A stretch of 10,905 nt of DNA from contig JAQVLJ010000027.1 of NCBI GenBank assembly GCA_028704215.1, positions 1 through 10,905 on the forward strand. Direction: 5' to 3'. Each line of letters begins with the position of its first letter. Position 1 is the first letter of the stretch. The notes under the pieces were generated by a model, which saw nothing but the letters and a program-made list of their open reading frames with translations, made no database searches and was not told the origin of the DNA. Both the position numbers and the translations under genes were made by a program. Of the stretch, positions 1-7,600 are shown piece after piece. Source of the stretch: Clostridia bacterium (GTDB lineage: Bacteria > Bacillota > Clostridia > Christensenellales > UBA1242).

Positions 1-444
1 CATCCTTCACGCGGCGTTGCTGGGTCAGAGTTTCCTCCATTGCCCAATATTCCTAACTGCTGCCTCCCGTAGGAGTCTGGACCGTATCTCAGTTCCAGTG
101 TGGCCGGTCATCCTCTCAGATCGGCTATCCATCGTCGCCTTGGTGAGCCGTTACCTCACCAACAAGCTAATGAAACGCAAGCTCATCTTTTACCGGATTA
201 CTCCTTTGCCCCCTTCTTCCTAATGAAGTTGTGGTCTTATGCGGTATTAGCAAATATTTCTATCTGTTATCCCCCAGTAAAAGGCAGATTACTCACGCGT
301 TACTCACCCGTTCGCCACTAGGATAAGCATAGCACTCATTATCCAATATATGAATAATCAGTGCTACACATACCCCCGTTCGACTTGCATGTTTTAAGCA
401 CGCCGCCAGCGTTTGTCCTGAGCCAGGATCAAACTCTAATGTTC
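1..444 (-). rRNA. 16S ribosomal RNA, 5' portion (3' part beyond left edge)
   Basis: Read on the minus strand, this is the start of a small-subunit rRNA gene. The universal 5' site AGAGTTTGATCCTGGCTCAG is intact at 418-437, and the site complementary to CTGCTGCCTCCCGTAGGAGT is intact at 57-76, so the fragment covers V1, V2 and the start of V3 (roughly E. coli positions 1-410). The mature 5' end near 444 is placed by analogy with E. coli, where the first site begins at nucleotide 8. The stretch between the two sites is about 30 nt longer than in E. coli, mainly because of an extended V1 hairpin (331-365). GC content is much higher than in the flanking DNA, as expected for rRNA in an AT-rich genome. 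The rest of the gene, and any 23S/5S genes, lie outside. Open frames inside it are not genes. Confidence 0.98.
331..365 (-). other. Extended V1 (helix 6) hairpin of the 16S rRNA
   Basis: AGCACT at 331-336 pairs with AGTGCT at 360-365. After a C/C mismatch (337/359), a further five base pairs form (338-342 with 354-358) around an 11-nt loop. This explains most of the extra length of the 5' domain relative to E. coli. It is a lineage-specific variable region and useful for taxonomic placement. Confidence 0.8.
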
Positions 445-453
445 AATCATAAC

Positions 454-470
454 TCAAGCAAAATGCTTGA
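454..470 (-). other. Pre-16S leader hairpin next to the mature 5' end
   Basis: A perfect six-base-pair inverted repeat (TCAAGC at 454-459, GCTTGA at 465-470) with a five-base loop lies ten bases upstream of the predicted mature 16S end. Its position suggests a role in folding or processing of the rRNA precursor. It is not followed by a U tract in the transcribed direction, so it is not a terminator. The role is inferred. Confidence 0.5.
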
Positions 471-502
471 CTTTATTTTTTTCGTTGTTGTCTCAAAATG
501 GA

Positions 503-515
503 ATTGAAAAGAACT
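503..515 (-). promoter_or_regulatory. boxA-like antitermination element in the rRNA leader
   Basis: On the minus strand this reads AAGTTCTTTTCAA, similar to rRNA boxA elements (TGYTCTTTRAMA-like), which recruit the NusB/NusE (S10) antitermination complex to untranslated rRNA transcripts. It lies about 60 nt before the mature 16S, a normal location. The match is partial, so this is tentative. Confidence 0.4.
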
Positions 516-579
516 TAAATTTCTTATACATTCTTTTTATTTTCCTTAACCTATTTAAGTGTTATGGTTCATTTACAAA

Positions 580-594
580 GGCATAAAAAATGCC
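580..594 (-). other. Small hairpin at the very start of the rRNA leader
   Basis: GGCAT at 580-584 and ATGCC at 590-594 form a five-base-pair stem with a five-base loop. It begins only a few nucleotides after the predicted transcription start. It could protect the 5' end or influence early elongation; neither can be shown from sequence alone. Confidence 0.4.
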
Positions 595-605
595 GATGCT
601 CTTGT

Positions 606-634
606 AGAATACCATAGTAGAAATTCTTTGTCAA
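606..634 (-). promoter_or_regulatory. rRNA operon promoter (sigma-A type)
   Basis: On the minus strand a perfect -35 hexamer TTGACA (629-634) is separated by exactly 17 bp (612-628) from a -10 hexamer TATTCT (606-611). The start would fall near 597-600, giving a leader of roughly 155 nt before the mature 16S. The 635-680 segment just upstream is rich in A/T tracts, resembling an UP element, which is typical of rRNA promoters. Strength and position make this the main promoter of the rRNA operon. Confidence 0.85.
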
Positions 635-686
635 CACTTTTTTCCAAAATTTTTTATGAAATTTGTTTTTTGTTTCTTTTGGTCTA

Positions 687-695
687 ATAATAGCA
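687..695 (-). promoter_or_regulatory. Possible upstream tandem rRNA promoter (extended -10)
   Basis: The minus strand reads TGCTATTAT here, an extended -10 pattern (TGn plus TATTAT). A TTGCAC lies 20 bp upstream, too far for a good -35. rRNA operons often carry two tandem promoters, and this would sit about 80 bp upstream of the strong one. The element overlaps a six-base-pair inverted repeat (689-694/703-708). This is weak evidence only. Confidence 0.25.
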
Positions 696-739
696 AAATA
701 ACGCTATTTTGGGTGCAAAAAAGACAAAAATAGATATAA

Positions 740-763
740 AAAACACCTTTATGAGGTGTCTTT
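740..763 (-). terminator. Rho-independent terminator of the ftsH unit
   Basis: ACACCT (743-748) pairs with AGGTGT (754-759) around a five-base loop, and the stem extends by a G-U and A-U pairs in the minus-strand transcript. It is followed by a run of T residues reading leftwards (736-743 region). It lies 21 bases after the stop codon of the small membrane protein gene and upstream of the rRNA promoter, so it insulates the two transcription units. Confidence 0.85.
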
Positions 764-784
764 AAAAATATTGTTTATTTTGAA

Positions 785-1327
785 TTATAAATTGATAAAA
801 TTATATAATTCACTAAAATTACATAAAGTTTCATAATAATTTTTGTAACTGACATAATTTGATATTACATCGGTATTTGCTATATGGCATTTTTGCAAAA
901 TCATATCATCTGTTTCGGATATTTCAAAAACCAAATATTCATAAGTGACTTCGCCGTTGTTATAATTGTCATTACCATCTTTTAAAACTTGTGGTGTATT
1001 GTATTCAAACATCAACTTTGTGCCAGAATTTAAACTTTCACTGCGGGTCTGACCAATAACCAATTCGGATTTTTTAAAATTGCCGTTGAAAATTGCGCTC
1101 ATTATATTTACTTTAAAACCCTTTGTAAACAATTCAAAAATTTCATCAAATTTTTCACTTTCAACATCTTTTAAATATGTGGTTTTTGTGCCGTCTTTGT
1201 ACACAGAAATTATATCAGGTGTGCTGATATTCATCATATAATTAAATGGAATCAACGCTAGTGTAATAGTAGTAATTATCAAGGCGCCTATTAATGATAG
1301 ACTAATTATTGCACCCATTTTTTTCAT
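785..1327 (-). CDS. Small membrane-anchored protein of unknown function
   Basis: This encodes a 180-residue protein I do not recognise. It begins with MKKM, then an uninterrupted hydrophobic stretch at about residues 5-28 that fits a membrane anchor or uncleaved signal sequence. There is no lipobox cysteine. The remaining 150 or so residues are hydrophilic with mixed alpha/beta character, carry two cysteines (147 and 169) and are probably exported. The ATG start is supported by AAGGAG at 1336-1341 with an 8-nt spacer. The gene lies 47 bp after ftsH on the same strand with no terminator or clear promoter between, so it is probably co-transcribed with ftsH and ends at the 740-763 terminator. 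Co-expression suggests, but does not show, a link to membrane protein quality control. The call as a real gene is firm; the function is unknown. Confidence 0.85.
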   Translation of the reverse strand: MKKMGAIISLSLIGALIITTITLALIPFNYMMNISTPDIISVYKDGTKTTYLKDVESEKFDEIFELFTKGFKVNIMSAIFNGNFKKSELVIGQTRSESLNSGTKLMFEYNTPQVLKDGNDNYNNGEVTYEYLVFEISETDDMILQKCHIANTDVISNYVSYKNYYETLCNFSELYNFINL

Positions 1328-1335
1328 ATGTCTTG

Positions 1336-1341
1336 CTCCTT
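1336..1341 (-). promoter_or_regulatory. Ribosome binding site of the small membrane protein gene
   Basis: AAGGAG on the minus strand, 8 nt before the ATG at 1325-1327. It fixes that ATG, rather than the methionine at codon 4, as the start. Confidence 0.8.
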
Positions 1342-1374
1342 ATTCTTAATATGTTTTATACAAATTTAATTTAG

Positions 1375-3444
1375 TTATTTTTTGTCAGAATTTTTATCAT
1401 CTTTTTGCTCGTTTTCAGCAACTTTGACATCATTTTTTACTTTTTCGAAGTCTTTTTCTGTAATTACCCCAGCCTTAAATAATGCTTCTGCCGTTTGCAA
1501 ACGCACCGCAAAGTCTCTCTTTTGCGAACTTTGTTCGGCTTGTTTTTTCAAAGTTTTTTGACGTTTTTTGCTTTGTTTTTCTTTTCTGTCGATAACTTTG
1601 ATTATTTCTTCTACCGAAGTGCCATTATATAAAAGATCAAATTCTTCCGTATAAATGGTTTCTTTTTTCAGCAACAAACTAACCAATCCATCCAAAACAC
1701 TTTGTTTTTCTTTGATTATTTTTTTTGCATTTTCGAAACAACTGTCTATTATTTTTTTGATTTCTTTATCCAAAATACTTGCAATGTTTTCGCTGTAAGC
1801 AATTTGTTTTTGATAATCGCGTCCTACAAAGATTTCGCTTTGGTGATTGAGTGAAACCAAACCAATATCATCACTCATACCCCATTCGGCTACCATTCTT
1901 CGAGCAATCTCTGTGGCGCGTTGCATATCATTTGATGCTCCTGTTGTCACATCTTTCATTACTATACTTTCAGCAGCACGTCCACCCAATATCATTGTGA
2001 TAGTTTGCAACAATTTTTCTTTAGTAATATGGGTTGCATCTTTTTCATCCAACGTTAAAGTATATCCTCCCGCATCTCCACGAGGTACGATTGATATCTC
2101 TTGTACTTTATCACACATTGGTAAAGAATGTGCAACAATAGCGTGTCCGCCTTCATGAATTGCTGTAATTTTTTTATCTTCTGGCGTAATGAGTCTGCTC
2201 TTTTTCTGTGGTCCCATAAGGACTTTGTTTATTCCTTCTGTGATGTCAACCATGGTAATTGACAATCTGTTATCACGCGCTGCCAAAATTGCAGCTTCGT
2301 TCAAAAGATTTTCTATATCGGCACCAGACATACCACTTGTTAATCGCGCAACTCGTTTGAAATCTACTTCCGAATCCATTGGTTTGTTGCGTGCGTGAAT
2401 TTTTATAATTTCTTCACGGCCTTTTACATCTGGCATATGAACATAAACTTGCCTATCAAAACGGCCTGGGCGCATCAAAGCTGGATCCAAAATATCAGAT
2501 CTATTGGTAGCCGCAAGTACAATTATGCCTTCGTTTGATTCAAAGCCATCTAACTCTACCAGCAACTGATTGAGTGTTTGTTCCCTTTCATCACTTCCGC
2601 CGCCAAGTCCGGCACCACGTTGTCTACCTACTGCGTCTATTTCATCTATAAAAATCAAACAAGGTGCATGTTTTTTTGCTTGATCAAACAAATCTCGTAC
2701 ACGAGATGCTCCTACACCAACATACATTTCAACAAAGTCTGAACCTGAAATACTGAAAAATGGTACATTGCTTTCGCCAGCAACTGCTTTTGCAAGCAAA
2801 GTCTTTCCCGTTCCTGGAGGTCCGACAAGCAGTACACCTTTTGGTATACGCGCACCCAATGCGATAAATCGTTGAGGGGTTTTCAAAAACTCTACCAATT
2901 CCCTTAGTTCTTCTTTTTCTTCATCTGCACCTGCAACATCAGTAAAACGTATCTTAGATGTTACCACCATTTTTGCCTTGCTACGACTAAAAGTCATACC
3001 TTTGTTGTTTGCGCTCACAAAATTTTTGAATATAATAAAACCAAAAATAATCATAATGCCGACACTCAAATATGGCAAGATTGTAACTAAAACTGATTCA
3101 CCTTTAAACTTATAAGTTGCCTCAATAATATTGTCCTCATTTAAAGGATCAGCGTTGTAAGTATCTACAAATTCTACCAATTGATCGACAGACATATACG
3201 TACAAAAATAGTCGATTTCTTTTGGAAAATCATCTTCATCAACTCCATCTTCTTTCATTCTAATACGTACAGTATCGCCCAAAACATCGATTTCGGCCAC
3301 TTCGCCCGCCTCGACCTTTGTAATAAACTCTGTATATGATATTTTTTGGTCATTTTTGTTGTTGTTAGAAATCATGTAAACCAAAACAAGCAACAAAACA
3401 AATACTGCTAGATATATTATAACTTTTTTTGTATTTTCTTTCAT
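1375..3444 (-). CDS. ftsH: ATP-dependent zinc metalloprotease FtsH
   Basis: FtsH is a membrane-bound AAA+ protease that extracts and degrades damaged membrane proteins and short-lived regulators as a hexamer. From the ATG at 3442-3444 the protein has 689 residues: TM1 at about 8-26, an extracytoplasmic domain of about 90 residues, TM2 at about 119-140, then the AAA module with Walker A GPPGTGKT (208-215), pore loop FVEMYVG, Walker B LIFIDE (D267, E268) and second region of homology with the arginine finger in ALMRPGRFDR. The peptidase domain has HEGGH (430-434) and the third zinc ligand in SNDMQRAT (D506), so all catalytic residues are present. The frame extends 12 codons further to a GTG at 3480, but that has no ribosome binding site. 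AGGAG at 3455-3459 sits 10 nt before the ATG (7 nt before a TTG at 3445-3447). The C-terminus is longer than usual: a basic linker, then a SHOCT-like segment. Confidence 0.97.
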   Translation of the reverse strand: MKENTKKVIIYLAVFVLLLVLVYMISNNNKNDQKISYTEFITKVEAGEVAEIDVLGDTVRIRMKEDGVDEDDFPKEIDYFCTYMSVDQLVEFVDTYNADPLNEDNIIEATYKFKGESVLVTILPYLSVGIMIIFGFIIFKNFVSANNKGMTFSRSKAKMVVTSKIRFTDVAGADEEKEELRELVEFLKTPQRFIALGARIPKGVLLVGPPGTGKTLLAKAVAGESNVPFFSISGSDFVEMYVGVGASRVRDLFDQAKKHAPCLIFIDEIDAVGRQRGAGLGGGSDEREQTLNQLLVELDGFESNEGIIVLAATNRSDILDPALMRPGRFDRQVYVHMPDVKGREEIIKIHARNKPMDSEVDFKRVARLTSGMSGADIENLLNEAAILAARDNRLSITMVDITEGINKVLMGPQKKSRLITPEDKKITAIHEGGHAIVAHSLPMCDKVQEISIVPRGDAGGYTLTLDEKDATHITKEKLLQTITMILGGRAAESIVMKDVTTGASNDMQRATEIARRMVAEWGMSDDIGLVSLNHQSEIFVGRDYQKQIAYSENIASILDKEIKKIIDSCFENAKKIIKEKQSVLDGLVSLLLKKETIYTEEFDLLYNGTSVEEIIKVIDRKEKQSKKRQKTLKKQAEQSSQKRDFAVRLQTAEALFKAGVITEKDFEKVKNDVKVAENEQKDDKNSDKK
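1411..1509 (-). other. SHOCT-like C-terminal segment of FtsH
   Basis: After the peptidase domain and a Lys/Arg/Gln-rich linker, the protein carries a short helical segment containing ALFKAGVITEKDFEKVK. This resembles the SHOCT (short C-terminal) family pattern of a Leu-rich helix, Gly-x-Ile-Thr, an acidic-aromatic pair (E/D-F) and a second helix. SHOCT motifs usually occur at the ends of other proteins and are thought to mediate oligomerisation. The match is by eye only. Confidence 0.5.
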
Positions 3445-3549
3445 CAAATGTTTACTCCTGCTAATAAAGTATCTTATCACAAAATGTGGTGTAACACAAT
3501 TATTTTTGACAAATTATCTATATGATAAAATACTAATAATGATTATATA

Positions 3550-3578
3550 TAAATATCATATATAATTTGTAATTGCAA
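3550..3578 (-). promoter_or_regulatory. Candidate ftsH promoter
   Basis: On the minus strand TTGCAA (3573-3578) is followed after 17 bp by TATTTA (3550-3555), preceded by TGA, giving an extended -10 arrangement. It would start transcription about 100 nt before the ftsH ATG. Because the whole spacer is AT-rich, chance matches are likely and other starts are possible. Confidence 0.4.
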
Positions 3579-3741
3579 TTTTGTACACAAAATATTTTAG
3601 TCAATAATATAATGAAATATTATAAAATATAAAGTTTGGTCAATATTTTTGTTTTATAGACAAAGTATTTTGCTAACTAATCAAAATTAATTTATAAATA
3701 ATCGTTTTTTGACATTTTTTTCACAATTTATCTTTCTCACC

Positions 3742-3770
3742 TTTACAAGTCATTTTGCATATGCTATAAT
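3742..3770 (+). promoter_or_regulatory. Promoter of the cvpA-like gene (extended -10)
   Basis: TTTACA (3742-3747), a 17-bp spacer and a consensus TATAAT (3765-3770) preceded by TGC (3762-3764). The start would fall near 3777, leaving a 5' untranslated leader of only about 18 nt that is mostly the ribosome binding site. This is the best promoter match in the window after the rRNA promoter. Confidence 0.85.
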
Positions 3771-3783
3771 TTCGATAATTATT

Positions 3784-3789
3784 AAGGAG
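3784..3789 (+). promoter_or_regulatory. Ribosome binding site of the cvpA-like gene
   Basis: AAGGAG, five nucleotides before the ATG at 3795-3797. It fixes the start chosen for this gene. Confidence 0.85.
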
Positions 3790-3794
3790 TTCTT

Positions 3795-4577
3795 ATGTTA
3801 ACTTTACTTGATACTATGACAATTGTGGGCTATGCATTTGATATTGTGCTAGTAATTATCGTGCTGATTTACTGTGTCAAAGCTGTACAAAAAGGTTTTA
3901 TTAAATCTTTGATGTCTACGGTAGGTAATATTGCGGTTATCGTTGGTTCTGTGTACTCAGCAAAATACGTTGCAGGTTTGTTAAACAAAATTTACAACTT
4001 TACAGCGTTAATTTCTGGTAAAATCACTGAATACTTTGCTACACAAGGAGAGTTTTATACAGTTACTAGGGCGGCGGGTACTGAAGGAAGCAGTCTAGTA
4101 GGTAGTATTCCAGACTCTACATTTGGTCTGTTAAAAAGAATTATTAGAATTGTATTAGAAAGAAATCCTTTTACAGAAGAAGCCTCCGTTGCTGATGTAT
4201 TGGGTGCAACTCTTGGTAGTTTAATTTTCATTGTTGTTGCCGGTATCTTGACTTATATAGTATTCAAAATTGTATTGGCATTCTTGTCTAAGACATTGTC
4301 AAATGCTACTAAGGGTACTACATTTGGTACATTAGACAAATTCTTAGGATTGTTATTTGGTCTTGCACGTAGTGCTCTCACTATCGGTGTAGGTATGGTT
4401 GCATTAGTTGGTTTGACTTTCATCCCTGCGGTAAACAATTTTATCGACCCAACAATTCACGAACATACACAAGTTACAAAATATGTATATGACTTTTCAA
4501 ATGATTTATTAGAACGTTATGTGATAAACAACGTTGATGATTGGATAACGAGTTTGTGGGAAAACCGAACAGCATAA
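3795..4577 (+). CDS. CvpA family membrane protein
   Basis: A 260-residue integral membrane protein of the CvpA type (colicin V production family). Hydrophobic segments lie at about residues 12-32, 38-60, 137-165 and 182-212, giving the usual four spans. An early D-I-V-L segment is followed by QKGFIKS, corresponding to the conserved Gly-Phe-x-x-Gly/Ser region. Before the last span the family signature appears as FGTLDKFLGLLFGLARS (small-x-Leu-Asp-x-x-Leu-Gly-x-x-Phe-Gly-x-x-Arg). Family members have been linked to envelope homeostasis and, in E. coli, to colicin V export and purF-region functions, but a defined biochemical role is lacking. It is longer than E. coli CvpA (about 160 residues) because of a roughly 75-residue loop between spans 2 and 3 and a C-terminal extension of about 45 residues. 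It appears monocistronic: its own promoter upstream and a terminator directly after. Confidence 0.88.
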   Translation: MLTLLDTMTIVGYAFDIVLVIIVLIYCVKAVQKGFIKSLMSTVGNIAVIVGSVYSAKYVAGLLNKIYNFTALISGKITEYFATQGEFYTVTRAAGTEGSSLVGSIPDSTFGLLKRIIRIVLERNPFTEEASVADVLGATLGSLIFIVVAGILTYIVFKIVLAFLSKTLSNATKGTTFGTLDKFLGLLFGLARSALTIGVGMVALVGLTFIPAVNNFIDPTIHEHTQVTKYVYDFSNDLLERYVINNVDDWITSLWENRTA

Positions 4578-4594
4578 AAATTAATACAAAAAAT

Positions 4595-4629
4595 AAAATA
4601 GGTAATCAATATGATTGCCTATTTTTTTT
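4595..4629. terminator. Bidirectional rho-independent terminator between convergent genes
   Basis: AATAGGTAATC (4597-4607) pairs with GATTGCCTATT (4613-4623) around a five-base loop, and two more A-T pairs extend the base. A T tract follows on the plus strand (4622-4629), and the A-rich 4586-4598 gives a T tract on the minus strand. In the plus-strand RNA the inner T/G is a tolerated G-U wobble, while in the minus-strand RNA it becomes a C/A mismatch. The hairpin should therefore be somewhat stronger for the cvpA-like gene than for the giant gene. Confidence 0.88.
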
Positions 4630-4630
4630 A

Positions 4631-7600
4631 TTATAAGCTGACAGGACTTAGTTCATTTGAATATGCATAAACATATATTGTCAAACTATAAGTGCCTTCA
4701 CCATTTGATAAGGCATTTTGTTCTCCAACTGAAAACATACTTGCGCTAGAGATTATCAGACTAATTCGGGTCATAAGCGGAATTTCTGTGATATTAACAT
4801 GATTGCCTATCCTTGTATAAGTAATGCCGTTTATTATTTCAGAAGTTGTAGTAAAATCTATATCAATTTCTTTATTTATTTCAGCAATTTTATACGTAAA
4901 TACGTCTATATCTTTTAGTGTAATGCCATTTGCGTTTTCTATTGTTTCGTTTGTTCTTTGCAAAGCATCTACCGCACTAGTATCGTATATCAAAATAGAT
5001 GGGCCATTGTATCCATTCTGTGATATCCAATTGTCTATGCTAGAATTAACAATAGCGACAGGATTGAGCCCAAAGTATCCACTTGCAAAAGGAGATGTGC
5101 TGTCTACATCAACATTGTGTTTATATGCATTATTGTATTCACAAGCACTAAACGTATTATTATCTGTACTATCGCCTTGGAATGCTCCCACAATTCCACC
5201 TATGACACGACTATATTTTAGAGTGTTAAGGTCTACAAACTGTGGCAGATATTTGCTTTCCCATTTATTTAATGCGCTACATTCAGAGTATGCAACACCT
5301 GCTCTTGTAATTGAGCTGACAAAGAAACGTGCGCTTGATGAAGAAATTTCTCCGGATTTGTACTGTTTGATATTCGTTTCAGTACCTACCAAACCGCCTA
5401 CATACTTTCCGAAAACCATACCTGTGGCAGTACTGTTAGATATATATCCATTGACATTTCGACCTACCAACCCCCCAGATACACCTATTGCAGAATTGTT
5501 GATTACGTTGACATAACTACGGCAGTTATTTATTTTGCCCGTTGCACTACTTACCGATATATTGACGCCCACCAATCCACCAGTTACTTTTGTGTTCTGA
5601 GAAAATGCTGTGGTATTTGCACCTGAAATAGTGTCGGCACTTTGACCTAATAACAAGTTGCCGATAGCAGTTGTTATTTCATTTGGATATATAATATTTG
5701 TATTCTTTATTACTCCTCTGTTCTCGCCGACTATACCGCCTGCGACAAATTTTGCTTTAAGGCTAGTATTTTCTACCAAAGTATAACTTATGCCATCAAG
5801 CATCATATTTTGACCAATTAAACCAAAATATGTACCAACTGTTTCGCCCAATACTGTCACAGCACCTTCAACTTTCATAGTTGGTATATTGTATTGTTCA
5901 TCCGTATTGTCAGCAATACCGGCAATACAACCAGCATAAGAAATTTCAGTCAAATTTTCGCCATAAATATCTTTGTAATACAAATTATATTTTGATGCAG
6001 AAACAAGTCGATAGCCACTATTTACACTTACATTGCTGTATAGACCGTTTGCTTTGAATTTGCCTTTCATAAGTCCAAACACGCCACCAACAACGTTTTT
6101 GCCGATAACTGTCAAACCATTATTATTTATATTAATATTAAAGACATTACCTTTATCTAACGTTCCAGCCAAAACACCTACATTTGTGACGTTAGATGCA
6201 TTAAGTTCGGTACAGACAATTTCTAGGTTACGCACAAACGGATTTTGTATTGTGCCACCCGATCCAATTTCGGCAAACAATCCAAGGTTCTGGGCTTGTT
6301 GTGAAGTATATATTGTAACATTATATACCTTCATTCCATTACCTTCAATTTCGCCAATAAACTTTTTGTTTACTGTTACTGGATTTTCTTGTAATTCCAT
6401 CAAATCAATATTACGGACAATTCTATAACTACCTGTTAAAACGTTTTCTGTAATATTAAAATAAGTATTATAACTAAGGGCATCGTAGATTATGTATGGA
6501 TTTTGAGAAGTACCCAAAGAGTTGTTATTTGTACCTGAATAATAATATGTAATTGCACCTGAAGTAACATTACTTTCCGTATAAGATAAATATCTTGTAG
6601 GGTTATTTGTAACATTACAACTTACTAGATTTGGTCTATTGTACGAATTGAATGCTGTAAATTTCCACACGGCTATGTTACTATCATCAAATATGAAATC
6701 TACAAAATCTGAAGTATTTGATACTATATTCGCTGCGCTAACTTTTTTTCCTGGGCTAACTATAGTACCACCCAAGTTTCCTTCTAGGTACAAGCAATTT
6801 GTGATACTTCCAGTGTTCAAAGGCAGACGACTAGCCTCATCTATGCCAGTAATAGGTGTATAAAATTCACTTTTTGCAAAACGCGAGAATGAAATACAAT
6901 TGCTCATTGTGCCAGAATTTTCAAACACCAATCCAGAAATATATCCGTTTGAAGTCATATTCATATCGGCATAACAATTTGATATAATGCTGCTGTTAGA
7001 ATATACAAAGCCAGCACAATAGCCCGAACTTCTTATTCCACCTTTTGTACTACGCAACTGGTCATTATTTAAATTAGTTGCTTCATTTAAAACACGAGTG
7101 CCTTCTGTATAACACATTTTTATACTACCTGAATTTGTAATAGCAAATCCAGCAGTTTTGAAGGACTCTCCCGTATCAGAATTGTTGTTTCTAATTTCGC
7201 CACCGATAAATTTGGTAGAAGCTATACTTCCTCTATTTCTGCATACTACACCCGCAACATCACCATTTGCGCTGATACTGTACATTACTTTGCTGTTTGT
7301 AATATAACCAGTATTCATATTTTGAGTAACCAATCCGCCTACTTCCATTGTAGGTAAATCACCAGAAGGAAGACGACTGATATTAAGTTGTAAAGTATTG
7401 TTAATATGGTACAAGTTTTCGCTTTCAGTAGTAGAGTAAACCAAAAATTCTTTTGTTTTGTCTACACTATTTGCTTTTACTATACAATTTGTAATCACAC
7501 CATTATTAATGTTGGCTATTCCACCATAATATATTGTCTCAGCATATCTTCCCAAATTATCTATATTTGACAAATTGATCACACTGCCAGTTGGAGCATT

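Larger units (their letters stand above)
3445..3794. other. AT-rich divergent intergenic region between ftsH and the cvpA-like gene
   Basis: This spacer of about 350 bp is extremely AT-rich and contains no convincing open frame, tRNA or structured RNA. It holds the cvpA-like promoter at its right end and a candidate ftsH promoter at 3550-3578. It also holds a perfect 7-2-7 inverted repeat (ATTTTGT-AC-ACAAAAT, 3578-3593) and two direct copies of GTCAATA (3600-3606 and 3639-3645, 39 bp apart). I find no CIRCE element and no canonical tandem CtsR site, the usual heat-shock operators that could have been expected near ftsH. Confidence 0.6.

Noticed and set aside
17..321. Open frames on the plus strand inside the rRNA
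   Set aside because: They lie antisense to a clear 16S rRNA gene and have no ribosome binding sites.
331..365. CIRCE-like AGCACTC ... AGTGCT inverted repeat
   Set aside because: It is the V1 stem of the 16S rRNA. Spacing and sequence do not match the HrcA operator (TTAGCACTC-N9-GAGTGCTAA).
689..708. AATAGC/GCTATT hairpin as a terminator
   Set aside because: No T tract follows on either strand, and the terminator at 740-763 already closes the upstream unit.
1847..2398. Plus-strand open frames opposite ftsH
   Set aside because: Shadow frames of a strongly conserved gene; no ribosome binding site or recognisable protein.
3506..3531. Plus-strand promoter TTGACA ... TAAAAT
   Set aside because: The spacer is only 14 bp and no plus-strand gene follows for over 250 bp. 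The cvpA-like gene has its own better promoter.
4253..4438. Minus-strand open frame inside the cvpA-like gene
   Set aside because: Antisense shadow with no ribosome binding site or family resemblance.
4824..5516. A 230-codon plus-strand open frame opposite the giant gene
   Set aside because: It mirrors the GLUG coding strand, lacks a ribosome binding site and promoter, and its composition (Pro, Leu, Ser from reverse-complemented Gly and Asn codons) is that of a shadow frame.
6033..6863. Further plus-strand open frames opposite the giant gene (also 8438-8620 and 10397-10702)
   Set aside because: Short shadows with no supporting signals.
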